A stretch of 64,000 nt of DNA from Lunularia cruciata (lineage: Eukaryota; Streptophyta; Marchantiopsida; Lunulariales; Lunulariaceae), in assembly GCA_948567375.1 (NCBI GenBank), contig OX419761.1, positions 32,056,501-32,120,500 on the forward strand, written 5' to 3'. Positions 21,829-34,300 of this stretch are shown one piece after another (position 1 is the first letter of the stretch; each line of letters starts with the position of its first letter). The position numbers and the translations under genes are program-made. The notes beneath the pieces were generated by a model that was not told where the DNA came from, ran no database searches, and saw only the letters and a list, made by a program, of their open reading frames with translations.

Positions 21829-24800
21829 GCGCCAACTCGAAGACACTAAACTACTTTGTACATCTACTCCTAAAACTTCCAATACTTGTAATTTCTTCTA
21901 CAGACCTCCAAAATTTGCAATTTTGGTAGCAACGAAAAGCCCTGGACAAGACGCTTCCAACAAAATATAGCATGCTTGATTTGGACTTGTGGACATTGAG
22001 ATATAGCCCCTGAAATAATCCTGACCTGCAACTTCCATTCCGATGCAAAGAAACCATCCTTCTGCATCTGACCTCCTTCAATCCAAGCTGAGTCCGTCTT
22101 CATCTGACACAAAGTCAACTTCCTCGGGCTTGATCAAAATGCAAATTTCCTCTCATTTCTTCTCCATTTGGTTTCAATTTGGTTTCAGCAAGGCACTTCT
22201 TCTTCAAAACTCATCCAAAATGAAAAATGTGGGTACCACAGTGAGCATGGCAAACAAGCAACAAATTTGACCAGTAGGGGTGATGGATAAGGTGGTAGTT
22301 TCAGTTATGGGAGTTCAAAATCTCATGACTTTCCAAGTCTTGAAGGATTCAAGCTATGACTTACTTCTTGGAAGACCATGGTTGAGAGCAGCATGCACAG
22401 TTGATCAATGGCACAAAAGGTACTTGAGGATTGGGCCATCAAACCATAGGGTCACAGTTCTTGTGACTAACACCACCAACACTTCACATTTAGATACACC
22501 ATCTTCTGATTATTGAGAATCAAATTCTAAAGAAGGAGCTTTAGGTGTGGACACAAGCATAGAAGAGGAGACTTCCACGGAGGAGGATGAATCTGAATCT
22601 GATTCAGATGTGTATCCTTTGTGTGCTATGGATTTTGCACCTAAGCTAGAGGTTTTCAAGGTCCCAGATAAATCACCATTGATACTTGAGGAGGTAGAGA
22701 GAAGGTTAGCTACCCTCAAGTATGGTCCAAATGTTACCAAGGAGGAGAAGGTGAGATTTGAGGCAATTTTCTGCAAGTTCATCTATGTTTTTGCTTTTAG
22801 TTACAAGGATTCGAAGGAAGTCACCTTGGAGGAGCACAAGATAGAGGTGGAGTCACATGCAAGACCAATCCGCCAAAAGCAAGGTTGCATTAGCCCACCA
22901 ATATCTTTGGTTGTGAAGGAGTAGATTGATAAGCTCAAGGAAGCTGGATTTATCTTTAAGGTAGAGAATTCAGAATGGGTATCTCCAATTATCATTGTGA
23001 AGAAAAAGAATGGCAAGCTTCGGGTATGTGTGGATTACAAGAAACTCAAGGCTATTACCAAGAAAGACTACTACCCATTGCCATTCATTGATGAGATCTT
23101 GGAGGAGATTGCAGGTCATGAGAGGTACAGTATTGGAGATGGTTATAGTGGATATAACCAAATCAAGATTGCACCAAAGCATCAACAACTCACCACATTC
23201 ACCACACCTTGGAGAACTAACGCTTTCAAGGTCATGGTTTTTGGGGTTTGCAAATCTCCAGCCACACATTCCAATGGTTCATGAACAAGGTATTTGAACC
23301 TTTCATTGGGAAATTTGTGAGAGACTTCATTGATGACTTTTGTGTCTATGGGAGCAAGGAGGAGCACTTTGAGCACCTAATCAAGGTCTTGCAATGCTTG
23401 GATGAGGCAAATGCATCACTAAACCTAGAAAAGTGCATTTCTGGATGTGAAGAAGGTCTACTTTTGGGGCACATCATCTCCAAGGATGGAATAGCAGTTG
23501 ATACTAAGAAGGTGAGGAAAATCTCAAACCTTCCATTCCCTTCAAGCTTGACCAAGTTATGCCAATTCTTGGGGATGGTTGGATACTATAGGAGATTCAT
23601 CTTCTCATTTTCCAAGAAGGCTTATGCATTGACCATCTACATGAAGAAGGGTGTAGATTACATGGTGATTTTGGAGGACAAGGAGGCTCTCAAAGCTTTT
23701 GAGGAGCTCAAGCAATCCCTTGTTGTAGCTCCAATTCTTGCTAAACCTGATTGGAGTAAACCTTTCATCCTCTACACAGATGCTTCTAATGTAGCTATAG
23801 GATGCACTCTTAGTCAATTAGACCAAGATGGGCATGATCATCCAATAGCTTATGCTTGTAGGCAGATGGTTTCAGCAGAGAAGAACTACTTTGTCACGGA
23901 GAGAGAAGGGTTGGCAATGATCTTTGGTCACAGGAAGTTAAGCCACTACTTGATTGGAGGGAAAGCCACCTTTGTCACAAATCACAAGGCTTTGAAGTAC
24001 ATCTTCAACAAGCCTAATGTTGAAAGGAGATTAGCAAGGTGGATGATACTCTTGTCTGAGTATGACTACACCATTGATAGGCCAGGAAAGAAACATGCAA
24101 ATGCTGATTTGTTATTTAGGGCTTATGATCATGATGGAGATGAGCCAGTAGATGATTCCTTCCCGGATGAGGAGCTCATGAAAATCTCAGTCACTCAAGA
24201 GGTTCCAATGGAGTACAAGGAGATTGTGGATTTTGTGACAAGAGGTAACTATTCAAAAGGTATGCATGCTAGGGAGAGGAAGGCCCTTGTAGCAAGATCT
24301 AGACCTTACACAATGGTGGAGGATATTCTATTACACCAAGGAGCAGATGGTCTACTTCAAAGAGTAGTGGGTAAGGAAGAGTCTATCTTACTCATAAAGG
24401 AGTTTCATGAAGGTTTAGTGTGTGAAGGATACTTTGCAGGAAAGGTGATTGCTTTCAAGATTCTAAATGCAGGTTACAATTGGAGAGGAATTTTCAAGGA
24501 TTGTCTTGATTATTGCACAACTTTTCATGTTTGTCAAGCTTTTGCTAGAAAGTCTACATCCACTCCACCACTTAGATCAATTCCATTGCTAGGATCTTTT
24601 GAGAAGTGGGGAATTGATTTTGTAGGTCCTCTCAATAGAGCCCCAAGGAGAAATTGGTATATTGTGGTAGTTACTGATTATCTTACCAAGTGGGTTGAGG
24701 CTAGACCATTGAGGGACAAGAATGGAGATGAAGTTGGTAGATTTCTTTATGAACATATTATCACTAGATTTGGATGCCCTTTAGAGTTGGTTTTTGATAG

Positions 24801-25523
24801 AGGAGAAGAGTTTACAGGAAGCATTACTATAGCCATGCTACAACATTTCCCTATCACACATAGAGTAACTACATCCTATAAGCCAAATTCCAATGGCTTG
24901 GCAGAGAGAACCTATCAGACCTTGTGCATGATGTTGGCCAAAGATGCAGAAATGGAGGGGGCTAAACATCATTGAGACAAGAAGATTCATGCATTTTTGT
25001 GGGAGTATATAACAACCATGAAGACTTCCACCGGATATTCTCCATTTCAATTGGTATATGGTATTGAGTCTACCTTACCTATTCACTTTGATCTTCCTAC
25101 CTTCCAAAGCATTCATAGGAGATTGAAGAAAGCACAAGGAGGTGATGCAGAGAAGTCAAGGAACAACTCATGGAGTTGGAAGAGGCAAGAGCAATTGCTA
25201 TGGTTTGAGTGGAGCAAACCCAAAGGAAACAAAAGGAGAGCTATGACAAGAGGCAAGGCAAGAAGAAGGTGGAGCCTTTCAAAGAAGGTGATTGGGTAAT
25301 GTTGTTTGATTCTATTTGATTAAAGAGAGTGCAAAAGAAGTTTTTGCCTAAGTACTTTGGACCCTTCATAGTGGAGAAGGTGTGGAGCCATTACACCTAT
25401 GATCTCAAGGAGTTGGGAGGAATACACTTTGATAGGATTAACCTTGTTAAGTTGAAGATGTATTATAGAAGGTAGAGAGACCTTCACTTTAAGAACAAAG
25501 TGAAAACTTAGTCCGGGGGTAAA

Positions 25524-26213
25524 TGTAACACTCATTTGTGCATGTGTGTGGTATTGTGATATTTAGCTTGGTATTACAAGTACGTGAGAGATATTATTTA
25601 TATAGAGATAAAAGATAGTTCTACATTAGTCATGATTAGCTAAAGTTAGTCATAGCTAAGATAGAGGGGACCTTACTTTAGAGGAAGTAAAAAAGATGAG
25701 CACCACTATTTTGGATTCTAGTGTGTTGACTTGATAATATTCCTAAGTGTTTGGCTTTGAGGAAAGAGTTGAGAACTCTTGGGCCCGCAAGCCTTTTTGT
25801 TTTGGATTCTTCTATAGTCCAAGGATAGCCCATGTAAGGGAATCCTTGACTTAGTGTTTGGTTCAAGACAAGATGACATGCTTAGGGGAATATGCCTATG
25901 GGAATGGATATTCCTTTCTACTTTTTGACTTTACTTGACTTTTAGCCTAGTAACTTGAGTTACTCCAGTAATTAGTAACTTTGGTACGTAATTATTTCAC
26001 AAGTATATAAAAAAAGGGTGAGGAGGTACTCATCATCCTTTCATTTGCAACTATCTCTCTCATTGAGTTCTCTAGTGAGCAATGTCTTGAGTCTTGGAGT
26101 GTTAGCCTTGGAGGAGTATGATGGAGTTGGGGTTTCTTGCCTTCTTAGTCCATGGTGTGCTACCATAATAGCCATCAGAGGTTCATCCTGAGTGAGAGAT
26201 AGGCCGGCTCATA
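25524..26213 (+). repeat. 3' LTR of A2 (690 bp)
   Basis: It follows the purine tract CCGGGGGTAAA and begins TGTAACACTC. It ends GGCTCATA, where the usual terminal CACA has mutated to CATA. The next bases, GGCC, are the target duplication. Confidence 0.93.
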
Positions 26214-26217
26214 GGCC

Positions 26218-27405
26218 CTCCTTAGATTGTTCTTGTGCAATCGACTTGATCCACACTGTGAATATAGACTTATCTTCCTCAAAAGTTTGCTTTATGGCTG
26301 CTTTACTAACCAACTTCCCTTCATGGGACTCATCTCTCTTCCAAGCTTGCTCCATGGTTGCCGTTTTGGCAAACTTTCCATCTTGGGACTCATCTCCCTT
26401 CAAGATTTGCTCTATGGCTACCTTCTTGACAAACTTCCCATCTTGGGACTAACTATTCTTAGGTGTCTTACTCAAAGATGCCAGACAATCTAATCAGAAA
26501 TTCTTATGTTGATGTTTTACTTCAATTTGTCGTTGGGTCCATTCAAATTGAACCTTATGATGTTCAAGCCAAGGTAGACCCAAAATGATATCATAGTGTA
26601 GAGGTGCCACTACAAACCTCATACACTCCAAATACTCCTTCCCAATCTTGAAGGTAACAAGATGCAAGGTGCGGAATGCAAAACCCTTTCTACCATCCGC
26701 CATCATTAAATTACTTCCAATCACTGGCTTTATAGGAATACCCAATTCCTTTGATACTTGCATAGACATGTAATTCTTTGAATTTCCAAAATCAACCAAA
26801 ATCCTACAACCTTGATTAGATATCAAACCTTGCAAGTGAAGCAAACTTGCATAGGTTGAGCCTTCAATCCCATTGGAACTAATCAAGCTCTTAGTAGGCG
26901 GCTTGAAATCTCCTACTGGGATTCCTTGTTTCCCTGATCATTCTATTCCACAAACTCCATTTGGGCAACTTGTCAAGGTTGCCCATTCCTAAATGGCCAT
27001 TTAGCAATGTAATATCCAACTTAGCAACAATAAAAACAACCTCCATTTTGTTGCAATCTTTCTCTATCCGCTGTACCAAGTGATCTTTGTTGGATAGGAT
27101 CAATCTCCATTGGTACCGGTTCTTCCACCCATGCATAGTGTACTTGTAGGCCTTGTGTAGGTCAAGGTCAAGACCAAATCATCGCAACCAAGGAATCAAA
27201 GCACTCAGCCAATTGCATGGCTTCTTCTACATTTTGTGGTTCTTGCATGGTCACCTCCAATTTGGTTCATGACTTCAATCCCCGGACAAATCTATCTAGA
27301 ACTTCACTTTCTTGTATATCTAGAATCTGCATGATGATGTTCTAAAATTGTGTGATGTAGCTCCTTATTGAGCCAACTTGCTTCAACTCCACCAATTTAT
27401 CTCAT
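26218..27405 (-). pseudogene. Element D: gag C-terminal half, protease and linker
   Basis: On the - strand the gag half reads LVELKQVGSIRSYITQF, then ESEVLDRFVRGLKS and EPQNVEEAMQLAECFDSLVA (about 27405-27180). A decayed zinc knuckle (CFYCC with Tyr and Trp at the His and last Cys positions) lies near 27010-27060. The protease frame 26886-26494 has CRILVDFGNSKNYMSMQVS, with Phe replacing Ser/Thr of the D-S/T-G motif, and later DIILGLPWLEHHKV. The acidic linker ends SIAQEQSKE at 26218 and joins in frame to 16473. H separates this half from the gag N-terminal half. Confidence 0.85.
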
Positions 27406-27409
27406 GCGG

Positions 27410-30395
27410 TGTTGTGGGGTTTTGTCCTCGAGAGTGCACCGGGCACTTGGCTGCTTGTGCTTAGTTACGATTGGTGTTGATGACTTGAGTCTTCCCAAAG
27501 TTTGATATTCTCTTTTGTTTTTGGTATGGCTAGCAGGCTCATTCCAATAGGTCAGGTTGTTCTAATTGTTCACAGGGTAGGTTTCTCCCAGGGTTTGTAT
27601 GTTGGATCTTGTAGTCTAAAGTTGATCTATAGTGTTCAATTGTGTTTGGCTATGTTTGGCCTTGTAGCTCTAGTCCTATAAAGTTTCATTTCAGTTCTCT
27701 TTTATGTTTGGGTCTGTGGGTTTGGCTCTTGGCTCAGACAGATTTCTAAGATGGCTCTGGTGAGACTTGTGAAATAGCCACAAGCAATAAATGGTGGTCA
27801 AACCCGGCTGTATCTATCACTGAACCGTGCAATCATATAGACTAGACCAAGAGCTCCTAAATGCAGCCCTTCCCTTGACAACATCCATAATTCAAGTTTA
27901 TTTATCCATTCATGAATCATCCTCTTCAACCAGTCAGACAGCTATAAGTCAAACAAGACAAACAACTCTTTCCTATGGAGTGACCATTCCTAATTTATCA
28001 CCTGGGCAACCAAGACATTCCAACTGAGCATCCAAACTCACCCAATCACATGCAAACAATCTTCTCAACTCCTTCTCTTTTATCAAACTGTCACACACCA
28101 CTCAGCATTCAAAGCCTCTCCTTCTCTTCTCTTTGCCCTATCACTTCAACATCAGTCCTTACATCACCTTTGATAAAATGGCCTCTCTATCTTCTGCCAT
28201 CTATCAGCCATTCCCCAACCTTTGAGAATTGCTCTATCGTCTCCAGCTCTCTTGGTCCTCACTGTAAAGCTCAAAAATTCCTCTTTGTCTATCTCTCTTG
28301 GTTCACTCTCAAACCTTCACAAAATACTCAAAAATTTGCTTATCTCTCTTGGTTCACTCACAAACCTTCACAAAAAAATTTTGAAACTACTCCTTTCTGT
28401 CCAGTCCAGCCCATTACTTGCAAAATTCCCTTCCTTTCTTCACTCCCTGTCCTAGTTCCTGTCTAGACAGAAATCAAACTTCAAAAATACTCTCTCTCAC
28501 ACACACCATCACTGTCCAGGGCAACCCTCTATTTTCCCCTCCTTCATTGTTCCTGTCATAGACCAGATCTCATTTAAAGCATTCTCTAGGCTCTTTTGGT
28601 CAATCGGAGCCCTTCCTAACTGATTATCTTCCCCTTTCCTTTGTCCTCTTGCAATCATCAACTTTCAAAATTTGCTCTCCTCTATCCAGCTCTATCACAG
28701 CAGCAGTCATCAACTTTCAAAATTTGCTATCCTTTGTCCAGCTCTATCACAGCAGCAGCCATCAACTTTTGATATTACATCCTTAGTTCTGTCAAGTGCA
28801 AAATCTGTCAAAAATTCCCTTCCCTTCCCGCTTCTCTATCCAGTGCAAAAAAATCTATTAAAAATTCCTTCACTTCTCACTGCTCTATCTAGGGCAAAAT
28901 CCAGCACAAAATCTCCCAATTTTCCTTCTCTTCCTTCCAGTATTATTCTCTCAAATTACTTCCCTTCCTTCTCTGTCTAGGGCTCTGTCCAGCACAATAT
29001 CTCTCAAAAGTCCTCTTCACTTCTCACTTTTAGGGCAAGCTGCAAAAATTGTCTGTCCTCTATCCCAATCCAAGGCTTCCCAAAACTCAAAAATACTCTC
29101 TTCCCTTCTTGTCCAAACTCTCCAATTCCCCTACACAACCAGGTCTCCTTTCCTTTGAAAATCTCTCCTTGTAGCCACTTCTCAAAACTCCTTTCTCCCA
29201 ATTTCTCTTCTACATTCCCTCTATCCAGACTCTTAAACTCTTGCACAGCCAGGTCTCTTCTCTCAAAATTTCTCCTTTGCAGCCCTCCTCTTAATGTCCT
29301 TCCTTTTGATTTCCTTTGTCCATACTCTCTAGCTCCTGCACAAACCTCTCTAACTCAAAAATTCACTCTTGTCCTAGCTTGCACTCCTCCATTCCTGCAG
29401 GGAAAACCCTACTTGCCTCCTCTCCAGCACAGACCTCTCTAACTCAAAAAATCACTCTTGTCCAAGCTTGCACTCCTTCATTCTTACGGGAGAACTTATT
29501 GCCTTTTTTCTTGCCCAAACCTCTCTAACTCAAAAACTCACGCTTGTCCAAGCTCGCACTCCTCCATTCATGTGAGAAAAACCCTACTTGCCTCCTCTCT
29601 TGCACAAACCTCTCTAACTCAAAAAATCACTCCTATCCAAGCTTCTTCTCCTTCATTCTTGTGGGAGAACTTACTTCCTCTTTTCCTACCTTGACCTCTC
29701 TAACTCAAAAATTCACTCTTGTCCGAGCTTCTTCTCCTTCATTCCTACTGGAGACCTTACTACTTTTCTTCCTGCCCATAAGCCTTCAAAGTCCTCCCCT
29801 CCCCAATCAGCAAGCCTCTCCAAGCATATGTCTCCCTTCTTTGGCCCTGTCACCACCAAACCCTTTCAAGGCATTTTTCTTCCGCCTTTGTCCACTCAAA
29901 AAACCTTCTTGGCCACTTTGTCACTACTCAACATGGAAAATCCCAAAATAGCTCTTTTGTTCAAAGTGTTCCAAATAAACTCTCTAGAGCCTTTTGCTCA
30001 AAATTTCTAAATGAAACACTCTCATAGGACTTATTTGCTCAAATGGCACTAAATTGAAATACTCCCAAAATCCAGTAACAAAAACAAAATCTTGAGCTCG
30101 TGTAACATAAATTTAAGCCCTGAGTTGGTGTAGCACAAAGAAACTCCTGAGCTCATGCATCATTTTTCAAACCCTCTGAGCTCTTGAAACATAAAAGGAC
30201 TTTTGAGTTGACTCAACCCTTGAAACTTCCCCGGGCTTATGGCAACACACAATAACATCAGACTTTACAATGGCATGAAAGATATTCCCAAGATACAATA
30301 ACATAACAAAATACAAAAGTAATTGTAACATCAAGTCAACAAAACTCTCTCACCAAATGCACCAATGGTTCACATAGATTGTTTTCCCTATGATA
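27410..30395 (+). mobile_element. Element H: 3-kb insertion without recognisable coding, probable LTR-type element
   Basis: It interrupts D gag between residues that are adjacent in related gag proteins and is flanked by GCGG (27406-27409 and 30396-30399). Its ends are TGTTGTGGGG and CCCTATGATA, compatible with a TG...CA element whose last CA has mutated. From about 28030 to 30000 the + strand is strongly pyrimidine-rich. Open frames there show low-complexity Ser/Leu/Pro-rich sequence and no known domain. It may be a solo LTR of another long-LTR family or a large non-autonomous LTR derivative. Strand is arbitrary. Confidence 0.6.
29345..29781. repeat. Tandem repeat, five units of 86/89 bp (175-bp dimer pattern)
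   Basis: The start CCTCTCTAACTCAAAAA recurs at 29345, 29434, 29520, 29609 and 29695, giving alternating spacings of 89, 86, 89 and 86 bp. Units 1 and 3 share AACCCTACTTGCCTCCTCT, and units 2 and 4 share GGGAGAACTTA. The array is therefore organised as dimers of about 175 bp. It lies inside H. Confidence 0.88.
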
Positions 30396-31055
30396 GCGGC
30401 TTGGGTGGGATTTAAAGTTTGAAATCAACCCAATATTGCATCCTTGAATTTTGCCCATGTCAAAATTGGTGCAACAATCTGTCATTCAGCTTGCTCCACT
30501 CGAAATTGCCACCAAAGTTTTGCCACACCATCTAATTGGCTAGAGGCCAAGAGAATTTGTTTCCGTTCATCTTGAAGATTGGTGGCTTCAAAGTAACGTT
30601 CACATTCAAACACAAAATTCACTATGCCTGGAAGATTCTTTCCTTCAAACACCTTTGGTTTTGGAAATCAAATATGATCTTCTCCATCTCAAATTGGTGC
30701 TCTCTCTATATGTTCTTGTTGTTACTGATCTTGTTCATCCAGCAATTGAGTAAGGTGCTTGATTTTTTGCTGCATTGCAAGATGCGTCCAGTATTGCTGC
30801 CATAGCTACTACTCTATCCCACTACTCCCAATTTATCTAATTGATTAGCACATAGATGCAGCACGTCCACCGTTCTTCATAAGTTACAACCAGATGTATC
30901 AAGGGTTCCACAGACACAGTGAATATATGTAGAAAATCTTGCCCAAAGCACAAGGTGATGAATTATGTGAAATGATGCTTGGGTAATATCTGGACATGAA
31001 AATCCCAATGGTTTGGCAGAAGTGGATTTGGTGGTCCATAAATTCCATCCATCCC
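30396..31055 (-). pseudogene. Element D: gag N-terminal half
   Basis: Read on the - strand after the primer site, an unresolved leader is followed by QQYWTHLAMQQKIKHLTQLL and FPKPKVFEGKNLPG-type sequence. The classical gag block ECERYFEATNLQDERKQILL, then LDGVAKLWWQF, comes next, with TWAKFKDAIL at the end. Several stops interrupt it (for example after RVEQAE). The last residues (NPTQAA) meet H at 30396. Gag forms the particle shell, and this copy is dead. Confidence 0.82.
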
Positions 31056-31073
31056 ATTCTTGCTCTGATACCA
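31056..31073 (-). other. Primer binding site of D (tRNA-iMet type)
   Basis: The - strand reads TGGTATCAGAGCAAG, the sequence complementary to the 3' end of initiator tRNA-Met. It begins one base after the 5' LTR terminus ...CTTTTACA. This fixes both the orientation of D and the inner end of its LTR. Confidence 0.85.
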
Positions 31074-31204
31074 ATGTAAAAGACCATGACCGAGGAGAGA
31101 AATAGGAGAATAGAAACTCACATTGGGACACTTGAATGAGGGAACACTCCAAATTCCTAGCATGAGCTTTGGCTTTGGTATTTAGAGGTAGCATACAAAG
31201 CCCT

Positions 31205-31353
31205 TGAGAAGCTTCTCAAGAAGCTTCTCAAGAAGCTTCCTCAAGCCGCTTTCTTAGAGTGCAAGCCAAGTTAACTAGGAAGCTTCTCAAGAAGCTTACT
31301 TCTAGAAGCCGCCTACTTGGCATGCAAGCTAAGCTAGTTAGAAGCTTCTAGAA
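31205..31353 (-). promoter_or_regulatory. Heat-shock-element cluster in the D LTR
   Basis: GAAgcTTC occurs at 31208, 31220, 31232 and 31279. TTCtaGAA occurs at 31300, and the perfect three-module element GAAgcTTCtaGAA at 31341-31353. A further group lies on the other side of the B insertion at 35209-35249. Inverted nGAAn modules at 5-bp spacing are the binding site of heat-shock factors. The cluster is upstream, in D orientation, of a TATA-like TAAATA, as expected for a U3 promoter. Confidence 0.65.
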
Positions 31354-31391
31354 GCTACCTGCTTGGGGTGCAAGTTAACTAGTTGGGAAGC

Positions 31392-34300
31392 TGTGGTGCC
31401 CACATTTTTTGGTTTTTTCTGTTTTGTTAGCATTTGGAGACAAAGTAAGCAAGAAAGCCAAATTGTGGAAGGAAGAATGGACAGGATGAGTGTCTTTGGA
31501 GGACATCTAAAGAAGCCAACTTTGGGTCCGATGATGGAAGTACTCAAAAGAAGAAATCCAAAGAGCATCATCTTCGGATCAAGAAACGAAGGCCAATACA
31601 AAGACCGTCTAACAACCTTTGTACGTGGCAAGAAAGTACACTTCAAGAAACGGCGGAGGCAAAAGAAGCATGTCTTGACGGTGACAGGACAGCAACACGC
31701 AGAAGAAGGGGAGTCTATTTTGAAATTGATTGAAGAATGACTACAATTTGGAGTAATATAAAATTGCAATTGCACAAGGGAAAGTTGAATATGTCAAGTA
31801 GATTTCATGTACCTCTGAGTAGTCGTCCTGCATTAATGCATGTCAAGAAGCCAATTGAGAGTGAAATTTTCCAAAATCCAAAAGAGGTTAGAGTGTCTCA
31901 TATAGGAGAAGGAATAGTCTTCTAGTGCTGAAGAACAAGAGAGTAGATCATGGCAAAGAAGGTCACGAATGCTCTGTCAGTACAAAGTTTTGCAATTCAT
32001 AGGTTGGATGTCTTAGCAAGGATCAAAGTCTTGAATATACTTCATATGACTGTCTTAGCATGGAATTGGAATTTTAGTTTCCCAAGAGTCATGGCAGAAA
32101 TAGTTGCCAGTAATTGCGAGGAAGGCCATGAAGTCAAGGGGAAGAGAGGAAATCCGGCTCGATGGACTGAGTTGGATTGGAGGTTAGTGCTGGAAAAGAA
32201 GCATGAGAACTGACGGGGATCACCTTCTATCGGAAGTGTGATGCTGTAGAGGAGATGGCAGACATACAAAATTCATTCTTTGCTCCACATACCACAAATG
32301 ATTACAAGGTGGAGTCTTATCAGGACCTGATTAAACAAAGTATTGTGGGGATGATAATAGCCATGTTCAAACCAGAACAAACGACTTACGTGAACATGCA
32401 GCAGGCGGTCTTTTTCCACCAGATGTTTGCAGGAGTGAAGGTGAACTGGGCAAAGTGTTTCCACCAACAAACGAGGCAGATGGTGGTCAATTGGAGGACA
32501 AGTTCACCTCCATATTATCTTGCACCATTTGCAACACTTTTCTACTTCCTTGCTGATTGTCCAGAGGATTTCCAGCATATAGTGAAGTTTTTGGGGTGGG
32601 CTGCGGCTTACTTCTACTTTGGGTTGAACCTGTTGACAATGGAGGAGAGACATCACATGGTGTCGCATTTCCATCTTGATTTGAGATGGGAAGCGGATGA
32701 AGAAGAGCAACAATACATGGCACACTTGTGAGCTAGTGATGATCACTTCTTAAGGACGGGACAACGGAAGATGGAAGAAGTCACAAGCCCAAAGACAAAG
32801 AAGCACAATAAACCCAAAGAAGTAAAGTCACCGCCAACACAAAGGAAGACCCAAAGACTGGTTCTGTAGGGTAAGCAGGTGGTGAAAGAAGAACCATCAG
32901 AAACCAAGTTTGAAGGGGAGACAGAGTCTAGAGGAGAGGACTCAAAAGAAGCCAAACTCACTTTAAAAAGTGAGGAATCCAGAAGCAAAAGTGAGGGTGA
33001 AGACAAGGTTTAGTAATCGGTTGGGGAAGAAGAAAAGGATGAAGCTTGTCATGTGATGGTTGATAGTGTACCAAGAAAGAAGAATCATTGTGTAGCCCTG
33101 GTTGTGGAAGAGAAAGGGGCTAAACAACAGAAGGATTATCTTGCGGGTCCAAGTTCAGTGGGTAAGGAAGAAGGAAGTTTGGAAGCAGTGTCGCTGAAGA
33201 TATGAAGATTGTGAATTTGGCAGAAGGAGCCAGTGGAAGAGGTGAAGTATGAAGATGGAGCCGAAGACAAAGAGAACTTTAGAGGAATACAGTATCTATC
33301 AAAGGTGGTCACTCGATTGTTGGGGTTGTTTAAAGAGCACTAGAAGGTAATTCCCCAAGATTGTATGAGTGTGACAAATGAGCTGCAGGCGGTGAAGTAT
33401 CTGTTGGGTGAAGTGAAGGATTTGTAGGAGCACGTAACCCAAAGAGACAAGGAAGTTGGAGAACTTTGGGTTGATACAGTCTTGAAGAAGAAGACTTTCA
33501 AGAAGTTGCAAGAGAGTTTTGAGGTAAGAGGGAGAGAAATACAGCGTCAAGCCAAAGAATTGAAGGAGCAGACAATGTTGCTAACCAAGATGAAAGATGA
33601 AGTCAGTGAAGTACACATCAAGAGTATTCATGTGAAGGCAATGGCAGTAGTAATGGAGTAGGAGTTAGAAAGCTTGAGGAAAAGTGCAGCCAAGAAGGAT
33701 CAAGCATGGCAAAGAGAGTTGGCAATCAAAAATCAAGAAGAAGAAAGATTGCACGAGTTGGTACAAAGTGCTGAGTTGCAGAGTTCTCAATATGCGGAGG
33801 AGAAGAAGATGCTTGTTCCTGAGTACAAAGAAAAATTGAAGATGTACCAAGAAGAGTTGAAGGCAGAGTGATCTTGAGTGTATGAGTTGGAATCAATGGG
33901 AGACGTTGCAGGGAAATTGAGAGCTATGTTGTGCATTGAGGCTGAAGGAAGATTGGAAGAAGCGAGATTATAGGAGTTAAAGTTGCTTGTGTATGAAACT
34001 CGGAAGAGGAAAGCCAAAGATGTGGATCTGAATACTTTGTTGATCCAATTGAAGGAAAGAGTAGATCAAAAGATGTTAGAAGTAGGAGACAATGTCAGTC
34101 TCAGATTAGATTTAGTCAATTTAGAGTTAGAGAGAATTAGGAGTAGTGTGATAGAGGAAAGAAAGTCCGATGTTCCAAAAGTAGGAATTCAAGTGTCATC
34201 GTACTTGTTATTTGACACCTTAGAGAAGAGTGGGTCAGGAGATAAGGAAGTAGATGGATAACCCATGAGCTTAATTATAGATTGTAGTGAAGAAGTAGTA

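Larger units (their letters stand above)
20311..22240 (-). mobile_element. Solo LTR of family B, short form (1.93 kb)
   Basis: It is inverted relative to A2, runs from TGTGACAACCC to GTGGGTACCACA, and is flanked by the perfect 5-bp repeat GTGAG (20306-20310 and 22241-22245). No internal element sequence is present, so it arose by LTR-LTR recombination. The roughly 1.1 kb next to the 3' end of the LTR match the B LTRs at 31392-35208 and 49128-60708. The remainder differs and lacks most of the long ORF-like block those LTRs carry. Confidence 0.92.
18725..25505 (+). pseudogene. Broken gag-pol of A2, split by a B solo LTR
   Basis: The gag ATG at 18725 matches A4, and the frame is lost near 19125 by a small deletion. 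A second frame (19101-20279) carries the rest of gag, the knuckle CFGCGGRGHIQRNC and the protease motif LVDGGSAVNAM. After the B LTR, the linker (22280-22920), RT (23000-23350), RNase H (about 23760-24100) and integrase (about 24400-24960) follow. Stops lie near 22516, 22922 and 24973. A single-base frameshift near 23265 separates the RT halves. TGA near 25206 sits where A4 has CGA. Confidence 0.9.
16474..26213 (+). mobile_element. Family-A element copy A2 (both LTRs present, decayed)
   Basis: Its LTRs lie at 16474-17161 and 25524-26213, and the leader, gag, protease, RT, RNase H and integrase follow the A4 order. The target duplication is GGCA on the left and GGCC on the right. Removing A2 restores the D frame. 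By eye, the two LTRs differ at about 30-35 positions in 690 (near 5%), far more than in A4, so this is an older insertion. A family-B solo LTR at 20311-22240 interrupts the start of the region after the protease. Confidence 0.93.

Noticed and set aside
29345-29781. Regularly spaced repeats that might suggest a CRISPR array
   Set aside because: The units are contiguous tandem repeats of 86/89 bp that vary throughout, with no unique spacers, in a plant nuclear context.
28050-30010. Several + strand frames of 60-138 codons in H
   Set aside because: They are Ser/Leu/Pro-rich because of the C/T-rich composition and the tandem array, and overlap in different frames.
31363-31740. 125-codon + strand frame at the start of the long B solo LTR
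   Set aside because: The corresponding part of the second B LTR (49150-49530) shows only weak similarity and no open frame, so I did not include it in the LTR-borne ORF.
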